Source of the DNA: an uncultured Bacteroidales bacterium
GTDB lineage: Bacteria > Bacteroidota > Bacteroidia > Bacteroidales > FEN-979
NCBI GenBank assembly: GCA_903877385.1
Contig: CAIRDP010000019.1
Location: 1-64,000, forward strand
Length of the DNA stretch: 64,000 nt
Direction of reading: 5' to 3'
Of this stretch, positions 52,424-61,087 are shown in pieces (within the stretch, counting starts at the first letter, position 1; each line of letters begins with the position of its first letter). The notes under the pieces are model-generated. The model was given only the letters and a program-made list of their open reading frames with translations. It did not search any database and was not told where the DNA came from. The translations under genes and the position numbers were made by a program.

Positions 52424-53449
52424 TTATAAAACAGGGGCAAACCCGATGACCAGTACGGATACAAGCATGACGAACAGCCCCAAAGAAAGAACCGTAAAGG
52501 TCTTTCCCGACACTCCTTTCCATTCACCGCTTATCATCCCGATAAGATTACTGAATACAATAACCAGGGAAAACAGCAGGCACCAGGTGATATAACTCAG
52601 GTCAGGGGTCATTTTACTGGTACCCATGCCTTTGAAAACAAATTGCGAGAACCAGAGCAGGCCGGCCAGGGCTGCCAGGCCGTAATATATACCCGTACCG
52701 GGTTTCCTGAAGTCAGTAAAACTTTTTCTTTTCATGCTCATGTACACGCAATAAACCACATTGGCAATAAACCCGCCTATGAGGATAACTGCATATACGG
52801 GATTATAAACCCAGATCGAGCCCGGGTTCAGTTGTTTTGCAATATCCACCATACCCTGGCCTGATTTTTCACCGAATGCAAAACAGGCGCTCATGATCCC
52901 TGCGATGAGGGCCACTGCGAATCCCTTCCGGCTGTTGAAGCCATCGGCTTTCGCAATTCCCGATCCTTTCGCTTCACTGTCTTTTAAGCTTGCAGCCCAT
53001 CCGCAGATGGCGATCCCTGCAAGTGCGATAAGCACTCCCGAAATGGTGATGATCCCCGGCCTTTGGGCAAAAACATGGGATGCGGTCCCATCCATAAACG
53101 GAGGTATCAGGGTTGAAAGAGCCAGGGTAATTCCGAGGGGTAAGGAATTTCCTAATCCTATGCCCAGGTAACGGATAGACAAACCCCAGGTGAGTCCGCC
53201 TATTCCCCAGCCCAGTCCGAAGAAAACAGGCATATATATGCTATGCCAGGGGGAACTGCCGATGATTTCAAATAAATGCGGAACAGTAATCATGGCAATG
53301 AGCCAGGGGCCTATAATCCAGGCGAATAATCCCTGCACAAGCCAGCTGGTTTCCCAGCTCCAGTTGGTGAGTTTTTTTAAAGGCCAGTAATAAACAGATG
53401 AAGCAAAGGAACCTATCGCGATCAGGGCTATACCATAGAATGAGTTCAT
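52424..53449 (-). CDS. rhaT: RhaT-type L-rhamnose permease
   Basis: The 341-residue membrane protein has about ten hydrophobic helices of the EamA/drug-metabolite-transporter fold (for example LVQGLFAWIIGPWLIAMITV). RhaT proteins take up L-rhamnose with H+ or Na+ in enteric bacteria; Bacteroides rhaP is the counterpart. Its first place in the operon, before the isomerase, supports a rhamnose substrate. Confidence 0.85.
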   Translation of the reverse strand: MNSFYGIALIAIGSFASSVYYWPLKKLTNWSWETSWLVQGLFAWIIGPWLIAMITVPHLFEIIGSSPWHSIYMPVFFGLGWGIGGLTWGLSIRYLGIGLGNSLPLGITLALSTLIPPFMDGTASHVFAQRPGIITISGVLIALAGIAICGWAASLKDSEAKGSGIAKADGFNSRKGFAVALIAGIMSACFAFGEKSGQGMVDIAKQLNPGSIWVYNPVYAVILIGGFIANVVYCVYMSMKRKSFTDFRKPGTGIYYGLAALAGLLWFSQFVFKGMGTSKMTPDLSYITWCLLFSLVIVFSNLIGMISGEWKGVSGKTFTVLSLGLFVMLVSVLVIGFAPVL

Positions 53450-53536
53450 AGAGTTTTATATTTTTCCGTTAACGCCCGGGGAACCTGGTAGCATACAAAA
53501 CACCGGCTATGGCGAAAACTCAAACGAAAAGTACAA

Positions 53537-53564
53537 AAGATTTTTTAAATGAATCTTAAATCTT
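53537..53564. promoter_or_regulatory. Inverted repeat in the divergent rhaT / GH106-like intergenic region
   Basis: AAGATTT (53537-53543) and AAATCTT (53558-53564) form a symmetric pair with a 14-base spacer, about 90 bp upstream of rhaT. It could be a binding site for the pathway regulator, which was not found in this window. Confidence 0.25.
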
Positions 53565-53657
53565 ATCAACCGTGACAAAACATTCATGTTTGTATGCGGA
53601 CTACTTTTTGGAAAAGCCCGTACCGTATTCCCGCTATGTGAAGATCCGGCAATTTCC

Positions 53658-53665
53658 TATATTTG
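53658..53665 (+). promoter_or_regulatory. -7 promoter element almost touching the start codon
   Basis: TATATTTG is a perfect TAnnTTTG element that ends five bases before the ATG at 53670. A transcript from it would have little or no leader. The upstream -33 element is weak (TGTG near 53637). Confidence 0.4.
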
Positions 53666-53669
53666 TCCT

Positions 53670-55691
53670 ATGAGATCGGTTAACATTATGCTGGCGGCCC
53701 TGCTGTGCTCGCTGCTGCTTGCCGGCTGCGGAAGTTCCGGGGAAGGTAAAAGTCATTATGCTTCATCAAAACCCCTGGCCCGCTGGTGGTGGTTTGCGAG
53801 GCAAATTAAGAAGGAAGACGTCAGGTATAACCTCGACTGGGTGAAGAAGAACGGCTTCGGGGGTGTCGAGATCGCCTGGGTCTATCCTCTGAACCGGAAA
53901 CGCTTCTACAGCGAACCCCTGGATACCAATTACCTTCCCAGGCAGGAATGGCTCAGCCCCGGCTGGACGGCCATCGTCGCTTATGCAAAGCATTATGCCG
54001 ACAGTCTTGGCCTGAGCTGCGATTTTACTTTCGGTACCGGCTGGCCTTTCGGAGATACGAAGGTAAAAAGGGAAGATGCCACCCAGACCTGGAATGAAAA
54101 GAACGACAGCTCCAAATGGACCTATGCCGTGGTTTCCTGGGAATACCCCAAAAGGGGTTATATCATCAACCATATGGACGAGGGGGCGTTCAGCAGGTAC
54201 GCTCAACGCATGGGAGCTGCCTTGTCCCCGGCCCTGAAAGGGTCTCCATCGGGACTTTTCTGCGATTCCTGGGAAGTTGAGACCAACAGGATATGGACGA
54301 CGGGTTTCGGAGAGACCTTTAAAAAGACATACGGGTATGATATCGAACCGTATATGGACAGCATTTATTCGCGCTTGAACTCAGGAGAACGCTATGATTA
54401 CATGAAGCTGGTCTCGGAGTACGTAGTAAACAGGTTTTACAGGCCATTCGCAGCGGAATGCCGCAGTTTGGGCGCTTTCTCCCGAGTACAGTGCGCGGGA
54501 GCCCCTGTCGATCTGATCTCAGCTTATGCCTCTGTGGATGTGCCGGAGACTGAAGCAATGCTCTACGAACCTCCCTATTCAAGGATTGTGGCTTCGGCTG
54601 CCTGCCTCGCCTCGCACAGGGAGGTTTCTTCAGAAACATTTACCTGTACCTACGGTTTCCCAAAGTATGACACTGAAAAAATGAAAATGGATTTCAGGCT
54701 AAGGGGCAAGGAGCAGGTTGCCGACCTTAAGCTGGTGGCCGATGCCCTCTTCGCGAACGGGGTGAATAAAGTCATCTGGCATGGCATGCCCTTCAACCCT
54801 GTTGGAATAGACACCATCATGTTCTACGCCTCGGTGCATGTGGGGAGAAAAGGAAACCTGTCCAAAGATATTCCTGCATTCAACAGCTATATGGAAAAAG
54901 TATGCGGGTATATGAAAAGAGGTAAGACCTTTTCGGAAGTCGCTGTTTACCTGCCTGTGGAGGACAGCTGGGAAGCGGGAATGATGAAGCTGCCCGATCC
55001 CCAGCAGCCCTGGGCCTGGGGGGAATACGAGATGAGAAGGACGCTGCCACCTGCTGAACTCCGGGGATACAACCCCGTATGGATCAGCGGAAATTTCCTA
55101 GGAAATGCCTCCGTGAAAGATAATAAGCTGGTATGCGGGGATGAGGCTTTTACAGTCCTGTATGTCGACGCCACTTATATTGACCTCGATGCACTTAAAA
55201 CGATCGTTAACTTCGCGGGGAAAGGACTGCAGATTTGCCTCAGGCAGATCCCGCGACAGCCGGGAAAGAACAAATCACCTGAATTCGATCATCTGCTGGC
55301 GCAACTTTCGGGCATGAAAAACGTGAGCCGTGAGTTCCCGGGCAGGACCGGTATAAGGCCGCTGGTAAAGGGGGACAGCCTTCCGGATTTCTGGTGTAGG
55401 AAGGAAGGGGATGAGTATTATTTTTTCATTGCAAATCCCCGGGCGATGAACCTTCACCTCCCTCTGAGTTACGGGCAGGCCTTATGTTCGGAAACGGCCG
55501 GCAGGGACCTCGAATTTAACGTAAACGGCCGGGAACTGAAATTCAGGGTGGAATTCAGGCCTTACCAGTCGGTATTGCTGAAGATCGGCAAGAAAGGTGA
55601 TCCTGAATACCTGGATATCTTTTATGATCCGCCTGTTCCAATGATGGCCATCAGCAGAACTGGCTCATTCTTTGCAACTGTTCCCGGTTAA
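53670..55691 (+). CDS. GH106-like lipoprotein (putative alpha-L-rhamnosidase relative)
   Basis: The ATG at 53670 begins a lipoprotein signal (MRSVNIMLAALLCSLLLAGC). The N-terminal pattern ARWWWFARQIKKEDVRYNLD followed by NGFGGVEIAWVYPL resembles the catalytic-domain start of GH106-type enzymes. The middle carries SWEVETNRIWTTGF and YDIEPYMDSI, and the C-terminal part has a trimerisation-like region. About 670 residues are shorter than most GH106 proteins. The last few residues overlap a broken Crp-like gene on the other strand, so the natural C-terminus may have changed. It is divergent from rhaT and probably part of rhamnose release. Confidence 0.55.
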   Translation: MRSVNIMLAALLCSLLLAGCGSSGEGKSHYASSKPLARWWWFARQIKKEDVRYNLDWVKKNGFGGVEIAWVYPLNRKRFYSEPLDTNYLPRQEWLSPGWTAIVAYAKHYADSLGLSCDFTFGTGWPFGDTKVKREDATQTWNEKNDSSKWTYAVVSWEYPKRGYIINHMDEGAFSRYAQRMGAALSPALKGSPSGLFCDSWEVETNRIWTTGFGETFKKTYGYDIEPYMDSIYSRLNSGERYDYMKLVSEYVVNRFYRPFAAECRSLGAFSRVQCAGAPVDLISAYASVDVPETEAMLYEPPYSRIVASAACLASHREVSSETFTCTYGFPKYDTEKMKMDFRLRGKEQVADLKLVADALFANGVNKVIWHGMPFNPVGIDTIMFYASVHVGRKGNLSKDIPAFNSYMEKVCGYMKRGKTFSEVAVYLPVEDSWEAGMMKLPDPQQPWAWGEYEMRRTLPPAELRGYNPVWISGNFLGNASVKDNKLVCGDEAFTVLYVDATYIDLDALKTIVNFAGKGLQICLRQIPRQPGKNKSPEFDHLLAQLSGMKNVSREFPGRTGIRPLVKGDSLPDFWCRKEGDEYYFFIANPRAMNLHLPLSYGQALCSETAGRDLEFNVNGRELKFRVEFRPYQSVLLKIGKKGDPEYLDIFYDPPVPMMAISRTGSFFATVPG

Positions 55692-55800
55692 GAAGTTCCA
55701 TTTCGTTACGGGTAAGCCGTATGATACGTTCTTTATTGAACTGACGGAGGACCTGGACAGCGCTCTCCCTTGACATCCCCGAGAGATCTTTGATAAATGC
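55651..55800 (-). pseudogene. C-terminal fragment of a Crp/Fnr-family regulator
   Basis: The minus strand encodes a winged-helix of the Crp type: FIKDLSGMSRESAVQVLRQF, then NKERIIRLTRNEMELLNREQ and a stop at 55653-55651. The frame is closed upstream by the TGA of the porin gene. The effector domain is missing, and the fragment overlaps the tail of the GH106-like gene by 41 bp. It is a remnant of a rearrangement. Confidence 0.65.
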
Positions 55801-56985
55801 TCAGAACATGATCCCTGTCGTGATGGTGAAGCTTTGCCGGTAATAATCAGCATAATAGTCTTTTTCGGAGTTGATCACCTCGTTAAAGGGTTTTATACCG
55901 GGATCGCCGCTCGTAAGGTAACTGTACTGGACCCTGATATATGCGTTGTCGAAGGGTTTGAATTCCAGCCCGGCTGAAAATCCGTATATCATAAAATGAT
56001 CCGTTTTTCCGGTATAATGGTCGGTAATAAGCATGTTTTCAGGATCATAGAACACCTCTCCCCTCAATGCGAAGGAAAATTTCGGGAGGATCCAGTATTT
56101 TGCTCCAAGCAGGGCCGACACCATCAATCCCCGTTTTACCGAATCCTTTTCCTTGTGTTCCATTTTTTGTAAAGCAAGGTCTGTCTGTGCAATGACATCC
56201 CATTTTTTAGCCGGATTCCAGGTAGCGTAAAGATTGTTGAAGAAATAATATTTGTCATACAAAGCTCCGGAAGGAGCTACGTTACCCAGGGCATTATTAT
56301 AACTCAACGTAAGCTGCTGCACAGGATTCCAGGAAACGTCGATGCCATACATGACACGGGTGTTTTTGCCAAATGGTACCGTAAAGGGATTGCCTGCCCA
56401 AAGGATGAAGACCCACGAACTGTCATTGGTGGTATATGACAGCGCACCACCCAGCAGTGTGCTCGGTTCGTAGTAACTTCCAACAGTGCAGCTACTTAAC
56501 AGGTTATTGATAGGCATGCTGGATTCGACTCCCACCGGGCTCTCCAGATATCCGCAGTCAAACCACAAGCCTTTATAGATTCTGTAACCCATGGTAAGCT
56601 GGCTTACATAGTTTGTCCACATGGCCGTGGAATTGCTGGCCAGTAACTGGGGCTGGTCGCCAAACCTGATATCGCTGGTTACCCTTGCCCAGCGATTGGC
56701 ATAATGAAGTGTAAGATCGAACATATTTACCCTGACTTCATTGATAAAAGGGCTGTTGCTTTGGAATTCATAGATGTGCGAAGTGGGGATTGTGCCGCCT
56801 ATGTTCCCGACGTAGTAAACATCTACATAGGCCTGGATTGACAAGCCTTTCATCAGGGTCTTGGCTTTCCATTGCTCGGCTTTGGTCAGCACTGAGTCTA
56901 CAGATTGTCCCGAAAGCTTTAAAGCCGGGAACAGCATGATCATTAATGACAATGATACAATCAAAAGGAGGACTTGTTTTTTCAT
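55801..56985 (-). CDS. OmpL-like beta-barrel porin (bbp2-type)
   Basis: A signal peptide (MKKQVLLLIVSLSLMIMLFP, cleaved near LSGQ) precedes a barrel of alternating strands. GYRIYKGLWFDCGYLESPVG and FSAGLEFKPFDNAYIRVQYSY are typical of the OmpL-like porin group, and the chain ends in a terminal Phe (TGIMF), a common outer-membrane signal. It probably passes small solutes. It is divergent from the Cache-domain lipoprotein. Confidence 0.7.
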   Translation of the reverse strand: MKKQVLLLIVSLSLMIMLFPALKLSGQSVDSVLTKAEQWKAKTLMKGLSIQAYVDVYYVGNIGGTIPTSHIYEFQSNSPFINEVRVNMFDLTLHYANRWARVTSDIRFGDQPQLLASNSTAMWTNYVSQLTMGYRIYKGLWFDCGYLESPVGVESSMPINNLLSSCTVGSYYEPSTLLGGALSYTTNDSSWVFILWAGNPFTVPFGKNTRVMYGIDVSWNPVQQLTLSYNNALGNVAPSGALYDKYYFFNNLYATWNPAKKWDVIAQTDLALQKMEHKEKDSVKRGLMVSALLGAKYWILPKFSFALRGEVFYDPENMLITDHYTGKTDHFMIYGFSAGLEFKPFDNAYIRVQYSYLTSGDPGIKPFNEVINSEKDYYADYYRQSFTITTGIMF

Positions 56986-57006
56986 TTTACCGGAGGCTTG
57001 TTATTA

Positions 57007-57022
57007 CATGGTTTTGACCATG
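57007..57022. promoter_or_regulatory. Hairpin/operator near the porin start
   Basis: CATGGT-TTTG-ACCATG is a six-base inverted repeat 22-37 bp upstream of the porin ATG. It may be an operator or a leader hairpin. Confidence 0.3.
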
Positions 57023-57145
57023 CATATTACGTAAAACTCCGGTATTTTTATAATGTCTGCAGGAACTTCTCAAAAAACCGTCTGCAGGAGGTACGCTTGA
57101 GGAACCTGAAAAGTATTTTAGTGGGAAATAACGGCATTCCCGTTT

Positions 57146-57176
57146 TTTGCATTTTGCACGGGAAAAACTATATTTG
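57146..57176 (+). promoter_or_regulatory. Bacteroidetes-type promoter of the Cache/permease operon
   Basis: TTTG (57146-57149), a 19-bp spacer and TATATTTG (57169-57176) match the -33/-7 consensus perfectly. Transcription would start near 57183, giving a leader of about 15 nt before the ATG at 57198. Confidence 0.6.
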
Positions 57177-57197
57177 TTACGGTATTGAGAATCCTGT

Positions 57198-58133
57198 ATG
57201 CACCCTCTCCACGCTAAGCTGCTTACTCCCGTTAAAATCCTTTTCGGGCTCATCACCCTCATGACCGTTGCAGTTTCCTGCACCGACGAAAGGAAAAACC
57301 TCGATGAATACGAATTCGACGAAACAAAAAAGCTGGTGGCTTTTGTTGAAGATGCGGCAGGACTTTTACAAACAAAAGGGATAGTTGCATTTAGGGATTT
57401 TGCACAAAAAGACAGCAAATGGCTGAGCGGCAACAGCTACCTTTTTGCTTATGACCTGCACGGAACCTGCATTTTTCACCCGGTTACGCCTGAACTGATC
57501 GGGCGGAACCTCATCAATATGAAAGACCTGAACGGTAAACCTGTGATAGGGGAGATCGTGCAGATCGCTTCCAATCCAAAACATCCCTGTGGATGGGTCC
57601 ATTACCTTTGGATGGAACCGGGCGAAATCTATCCCGAATATAAAAGCTCTTATATCATGAGGGTTACCGACCCGGCCGGCCATATTTTTGCCATCGGCAG
57701 CGGGAATTACAAACAGAAGGCCGAGAAGATCTTTGTTTCGGATATGGTCGATTCGGCATGCATACAGCTCGAGAGATCGGGGCTGGCCATGATCCCTCAG
57801 TTTCTTGATAAATCGGGAAAATACACCTTCTATGACTCTTACATCTTCATCATAGATGAAAAGGGCACGGCCCTGGTCGACCCTTCTTTCCCAAGCCTGA
57901 GCGGCCGTAAGCTGCTTTACCTGAAAGATGCCATTGGGAAGCCTATTGTGAAAGAGATGATAGAGAAGCTGAAGATAACTCAAACTGCATGGTTTTCGTA
58001 CATGTCGAAGAGCCCCGACGAAAACAAACCGGTTAAAAAACTCGCTTACATCCGCAAGATTTACATCAACCATAAAGGATACATCGTCGGATCTTCCATA
58101 CGGCTTGAAAAACCGGTATGGCTTAAGATCTGA
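57198..58133 (+). CDS. Lipoprotein with two Cache-type sensor domains
   Basis: The N-terminus (ILFGLITLMTVAVSC) is a lipoprotein signal. Two similar domains follow, each with an (L)FAYDLHGTCIFHP- or IFIIDEKGTALVDP-like strand pair, then GR(N/K)L and a W-x-x-Y segment, the hallmark of Cache_2/sCache folds. Such domains bind small ligands but are normally fused to kinases or chemoreceptors. Here the protein is free and followed 17 bp later by an NCS2 permease, so it may bind the permease's substrate. The true start within the signal could also be a later Met. Confidence 0.65.
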   Translation: MHPLHAKLLTPVKILFGLITLMTVAVSCTDERKNLDEYEFDETKKLVAFVEDAAGLLQTKGIVAFRDFAQKDSKWLSGNSYLFAYDLHGTCIFHPVTPELIGRNLINMKDLNGKPVIGEIVQIASNPKHPCGWVHYLWMEPGEIYPEYKSSYIMRVTDPAGHIFAIGSGNYKQKAEKIFVSDMVDSACIQLERSGLAMIPQFLDKSGKYTFYDSYIFIIDEKGTALVDPSFPSLSGRKLLYLKDAIGKPIVKEMIEKLKITQTAWFSYMSKSPDENKPVKKLAYIRKIYINHKGYIVGSSIRLEKPVWLKI

Positions 58134-58150
58134 TCTCAAATCAAGGCAGT

Positions 58151-59494
58151 ATGGCTACACCTCCTAAAGGAATGATCTATGGCGTTGATGACAAGCCTCC
58201 TTTCCTTGTCACGATTTTACTCGGGTTGCAGCATATTTTTACCATGTCGAGCATGCTGGTGCTACCTGTGGTGATCGTACAGGAGATAGGCGGGAGTTTC
58301 CTCGAGATCAACAGCGTGGTGTCATTTTCGATGATCGCAGCCGGTTTCGGGACCATCCTACAGTCCCTGAAAAAAGGCCCCATAGGATCGGGTTACCTCT
58401 GCCCGAATCTCTGCGGACCGTCGTACATGGCGGTCTCCCTTGAAGCGGGCTGGCTTGGCGGACTTCCATTGATGCACGGCATGATCATGGTCTCGGGACT
58501 GGCCGAGATGGCTTTTGCACAGCTCATACCGAAGCTGAAGAAACTCTTTCCGCCCGAGATCACGGGACTGGTCGTTATCATGGTCGGCGTAGCCCTGATA
58601 CCGCTGGGTGTATCAAGATTCATTGGCGTGGAATACTCAGGCGACTCAATAGAACCGTCAAAGCTCATCATTGCATGCATTACCCTCTGCATCATGATCG
58701 GTCTCAACCTCTGGTGCAAAGGCAAGATCATGCTTTACGGGGTGCTCATCGGCATCATCGTGGGGTACCTCCTTTCACTGGCTGCAGGCCTCATCGGTTC
58801 GGCCGAATTAAAACAGGTATCCCAAACGCCTCTTTTTGCGCTGCCCGGCCGGGGTGTGAAAATGTTCAGGTATGCTTTCGATCCTTCTCTCATCATCCCC
58901 TTTATCCTGATCTCTATCATCCAATGCCTGAAATCGTTCGGGAACATCATCACCTGCCAGAAACTCAGTGATGACGACTGGAAGGAACCCGACCTGAAAA
59001 ACGTGGGCAAGGGACTGATGGCTTCGGGCATCAGCGTGTTTACCTGCGGATTGCTGGGCGGGGTTGCAACCGACACTTCGGCCAGCAATGTGGGGCTTTC
59101 GGCTGCAACCGGAGCAAACAGCAGGGTCATCGCCTGGAGTGCCGGGGGAATCTTCATCCTCCTTGGCTTCCTTCCTAAATTGGCGGCCTTGTTCACCATC
59201 ATGCCCCAGCCGGTGATGGGCGCCATCGTGGTTTTCGTGACCTGCTACATGCTTATTTCGGGTATGCAGATCATCCTTTCAAACCCCATCTCCACACGCA
59301 TGATCTTCATCATAGGCATTTCAATGATCTTCGGATTGAGCGCCGATATCGCTTCCTCCCTGTTTTTCACGGTCCCCTCATGGCTGGTGCCGATATGCTC
59401 TTCATCGCTCACCGTTTCCACACTCCTGGCCGTATTATTGAACCAGGTCTTCGTGGTCCCTGGCAAAAAACCGGCAAAGACCGGGCTTTCGTAA
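58151..59494 (+). CDS. NCS2-family nucleobase permease
   Basis: The 447-residue membrane protein has about 14 hydrophobic segments and NCS2 signatures (LLGLQHIFTM at the start, GYLCPNLCGPSYM, SNVGLSAATGANSR, QPVMGAIVVF). The family imports xanthine, uric acid or uracil with protons or sodium. The sequence lies closer to the purine/xanthine type, but substrate choice is uncertain. It shares the promoter of the Cache lipoprotein upstream. Confidence 0.85.
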   Translation: MATPPKGMIYGVDDKPPFLVTILLGLQHIFTMSSMLVLPVVIVQEIGGSFLEINSVVSFSMIAAGFGTILQSLKKGPIGSGYLCPNLCGPSYMAVSLEAGWLGGLPLMHGMIMVSGLAEMAFAQLIPKLKKLFPPEITGLVVIMVGVALIPLGVSRFIGVEYSGDSIEPSKLIIACITLCIMIGLNLWCKGKIMLYGVLIGIIVGYLLSLAAGLIGSAELKQVSQTPLFALPGRGVKMFRYAFDPSLIIPFILISIIQCLKSFGNIITCQKLSDDDWKEPDLKNVGKGLMASGISVFTCGLLGGVATDTSASNVGLSAATGANSRVIAWSAGGIFILLGFLPKLAALFTIMPQPVMGAIVVFVTCYMLISGMQIILSNPISTRMIFIIGISMIFGLSADIASSLFFTVPSWLVPICSSSLTVSTLLAVLLNQVFVVPGKKPAKTGLS

Positions 59495-59500
59495 GGATGT

Positions 59501-60889
59501 TCATTGCTTTATGAACTTCACCCTTGCCATGCTGCTGTCGGTGGTAAGGCTCACAAAATACAAGCCGCCGGGCAAGCCCGATATATCAACCTGGGTCCTG
59601 GGCTGGGTGATCCGGCGGGTGATCAGTTGCTGGCCGTTGAGGTTTGAAATGGATAATTGGCCCTGGCTTGTTATTGCTGATGTTTCGATGGTAATTTGCG
59701 CAGAAGCAGGGTTTGGGTAAACCGTAAGATTTCCATGTTGAGCCACAACGTCATTGATTCCAAGAACTGTATGATAAAAAGAGTAGGAACTGTCGCCTGA
59801 CTCGATTTTCGTACCAGCGGCATTCCAGTCTTTATAGGTATAGCTTTGTTCAAAGTTGTTTACATCATAGGTGCTTGTATATTGCCATACATTTACCCAA
59901 TTGCTCCCGTCCCAGTTTTGGAATAACTCGCTTGTCTGATTATTGTTTGCATCGTACGTAAGGCTTATTTGCCCTGCATTCTCCCAAATAATGCCATTCC
60001 AGGTTTGTATTAATTCCTTCGTGAGATTATTATTAGCATCATAAGTATTGGTGGCTTGCACCGAATTCTCCCAGCTACTCCCGTTCCAGCTTTGGTATAA
60101 ATACCCCGTCTGATTATTTTTTGCATCGTAAGAATAGGTGTATTGGAAGGTATATACCCAGTCGCTGCCGTTCCAGCTTGAGTATAAAGAATTTGTCATA
60201 TTATCGTTGGCATCATAAGTATTGACGTAATTCGAGGAATTCACCCAGGAGCTGCCGTCCCAGATTTGCCTGGTCCGGCTTGTGCGATTATTTTTTGCAT
60301 CATAAGTATAGGTGTATTTCGAGTAATTCACCCAGTCGCTTCCACTCCAGGTTTGGCTCAAATTACCTGTCTCATTATTGTTAACATCGTAGGTGTAAGT
60401 GCTTTTCGAGTAATTCACCCAGCCGGCGCCATTCCACATCTGGTACAAATAGCTCGTCTCATTATTGCTGGCATCGTAGGTTAATGTGTCTTTACCGGAA
60501 TTCACCCAGGCGCTGCCGTTCCAGAATTGCTCTATGTAAGATGTCATATTATGTTTCCCATCATAAACGATGTTTGTGACTTTGTTTGAAATGATCCATC
60601 CGGTGGTAAGCGTATCCCACTGCCAGTCATATACGCTGTCAAAGAGCTGGATCAGGTCCTGGGGTAAGTGGGTTTGGCATTGTTGGATGTTCCCAACATT
60701 CATTTCGGAATTCAGCCTGGATGTTTTCATGCCCTGATTGTGCCTCCCATCCTGAGCGTTTTCAATAAACCCTGATGCCGGGTGTTTGCTTTGTGACAGG
60801 ATTTTAATTGATAAGGCAGGGAATGAGCCCTGTGGCATTGCACCGTTCATCATAAACAGTACTGCCAGGAAAACGTAAAACTTTTTCAT
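59501..60889 (-). CDS. Tandem-repeat secreted protein with T9SS sorting domain
   Basis: A signal peptide (MKKFYVFLAVLFMMNGAMPQ) is followed by about eight repeats of 29 residues (pattern WNGSxWVNxxxYTYTYDAxN, then N-T-x-x-L). The C-terminus is a type A sorting domain (VYPNPASAQITI, ISNLNGQQLI, GLPGGLYFVSL). The YDANNN motif recalls YD/RHS repeats, but the unit is longer and has no toxin core. It is probably a surface adhesin whose repeat number may vary. Confidence 0.75.
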   Translation of the reverse strand: MKKFYVFLAVLFMMNGAMPQGSFPALSIKILSQSKHPASGFIENAQDGRHNQGMKTSRLNSEMNVGNIQQCQTHLPQDLIQLFDSVYDWQWDTLTTGWIISNKVTNIVYDGKHNMTSYIEQFWNGSAWVNSGKDTLTYDASNNETSYLYQMWNGAGWVNYSKSTYTYDVNNNETGNLSQTWSGSDWVNYSKYTYTYDAKNNRTSRTRQIWDGSSWVNSSNYVNTYDANDNMTNSLYSSWNGSDWVYTFQYTYSYDAKNNQTGYLYQSWNGSSWENSVQATNTYDANNNLTKELIQTWNGIIWENAGQISLTYDANNNQTSELFQNWDGSNWVNVWQYTSTYDVNNFEQSYTYKDWNAAGTKIESGDSSYSFYHTVLGINDVVAQHGNLTVYPNPASAQITIETSAITSQGQLSISNLNGQQLITRRITQPRTQVDISGLPGGLYFVSLTTDSSMARVKFIKQ

Positions 60890-61061
60890 AATCTGCGGTT
60901 TTAATAGGTTGATACGAATTTACATCCTAAATGGAGGGAACACGAATTGAATTTCAAGAGGGTAGTTAAGCGGTTTGCGAAATATCCAAAATCAGCGCAC
61001 GGGATGGGGATGAATTGGTGATAATTGCAAAATCAAGGAAGTAAATGCAAGCTTTTTGCGG

Positions 61062-61082
61062 GGAATAAGAAATTTTTATTCC
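61062..61082 (-). terminator. Possible terminator hairpin after the M23-like gene
   Basis: GGAATAA (61062-61068) pairs with TTATTCC (61076-61082), six bases past the stop of the minus-strand gene. It lacks a strong T tract, so the call is weak. Confidence 0.3.
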
Positions 61083-61087
61083 TGCTC

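Noticed and set aside
59588-60600. 87-bp periodic repeats considered as CRISPR
   Set aside because: The whole unit is coding and varies as protein repeats; there are no short constant repeats with unique spacers.
59501-60889. RHS/YD-repeat polymorphic toxin
   Set aside because: Repeats are 29 residues with a Trp motif and the protein ends in a T9SS sorting domain, not a toxin or RHS core.
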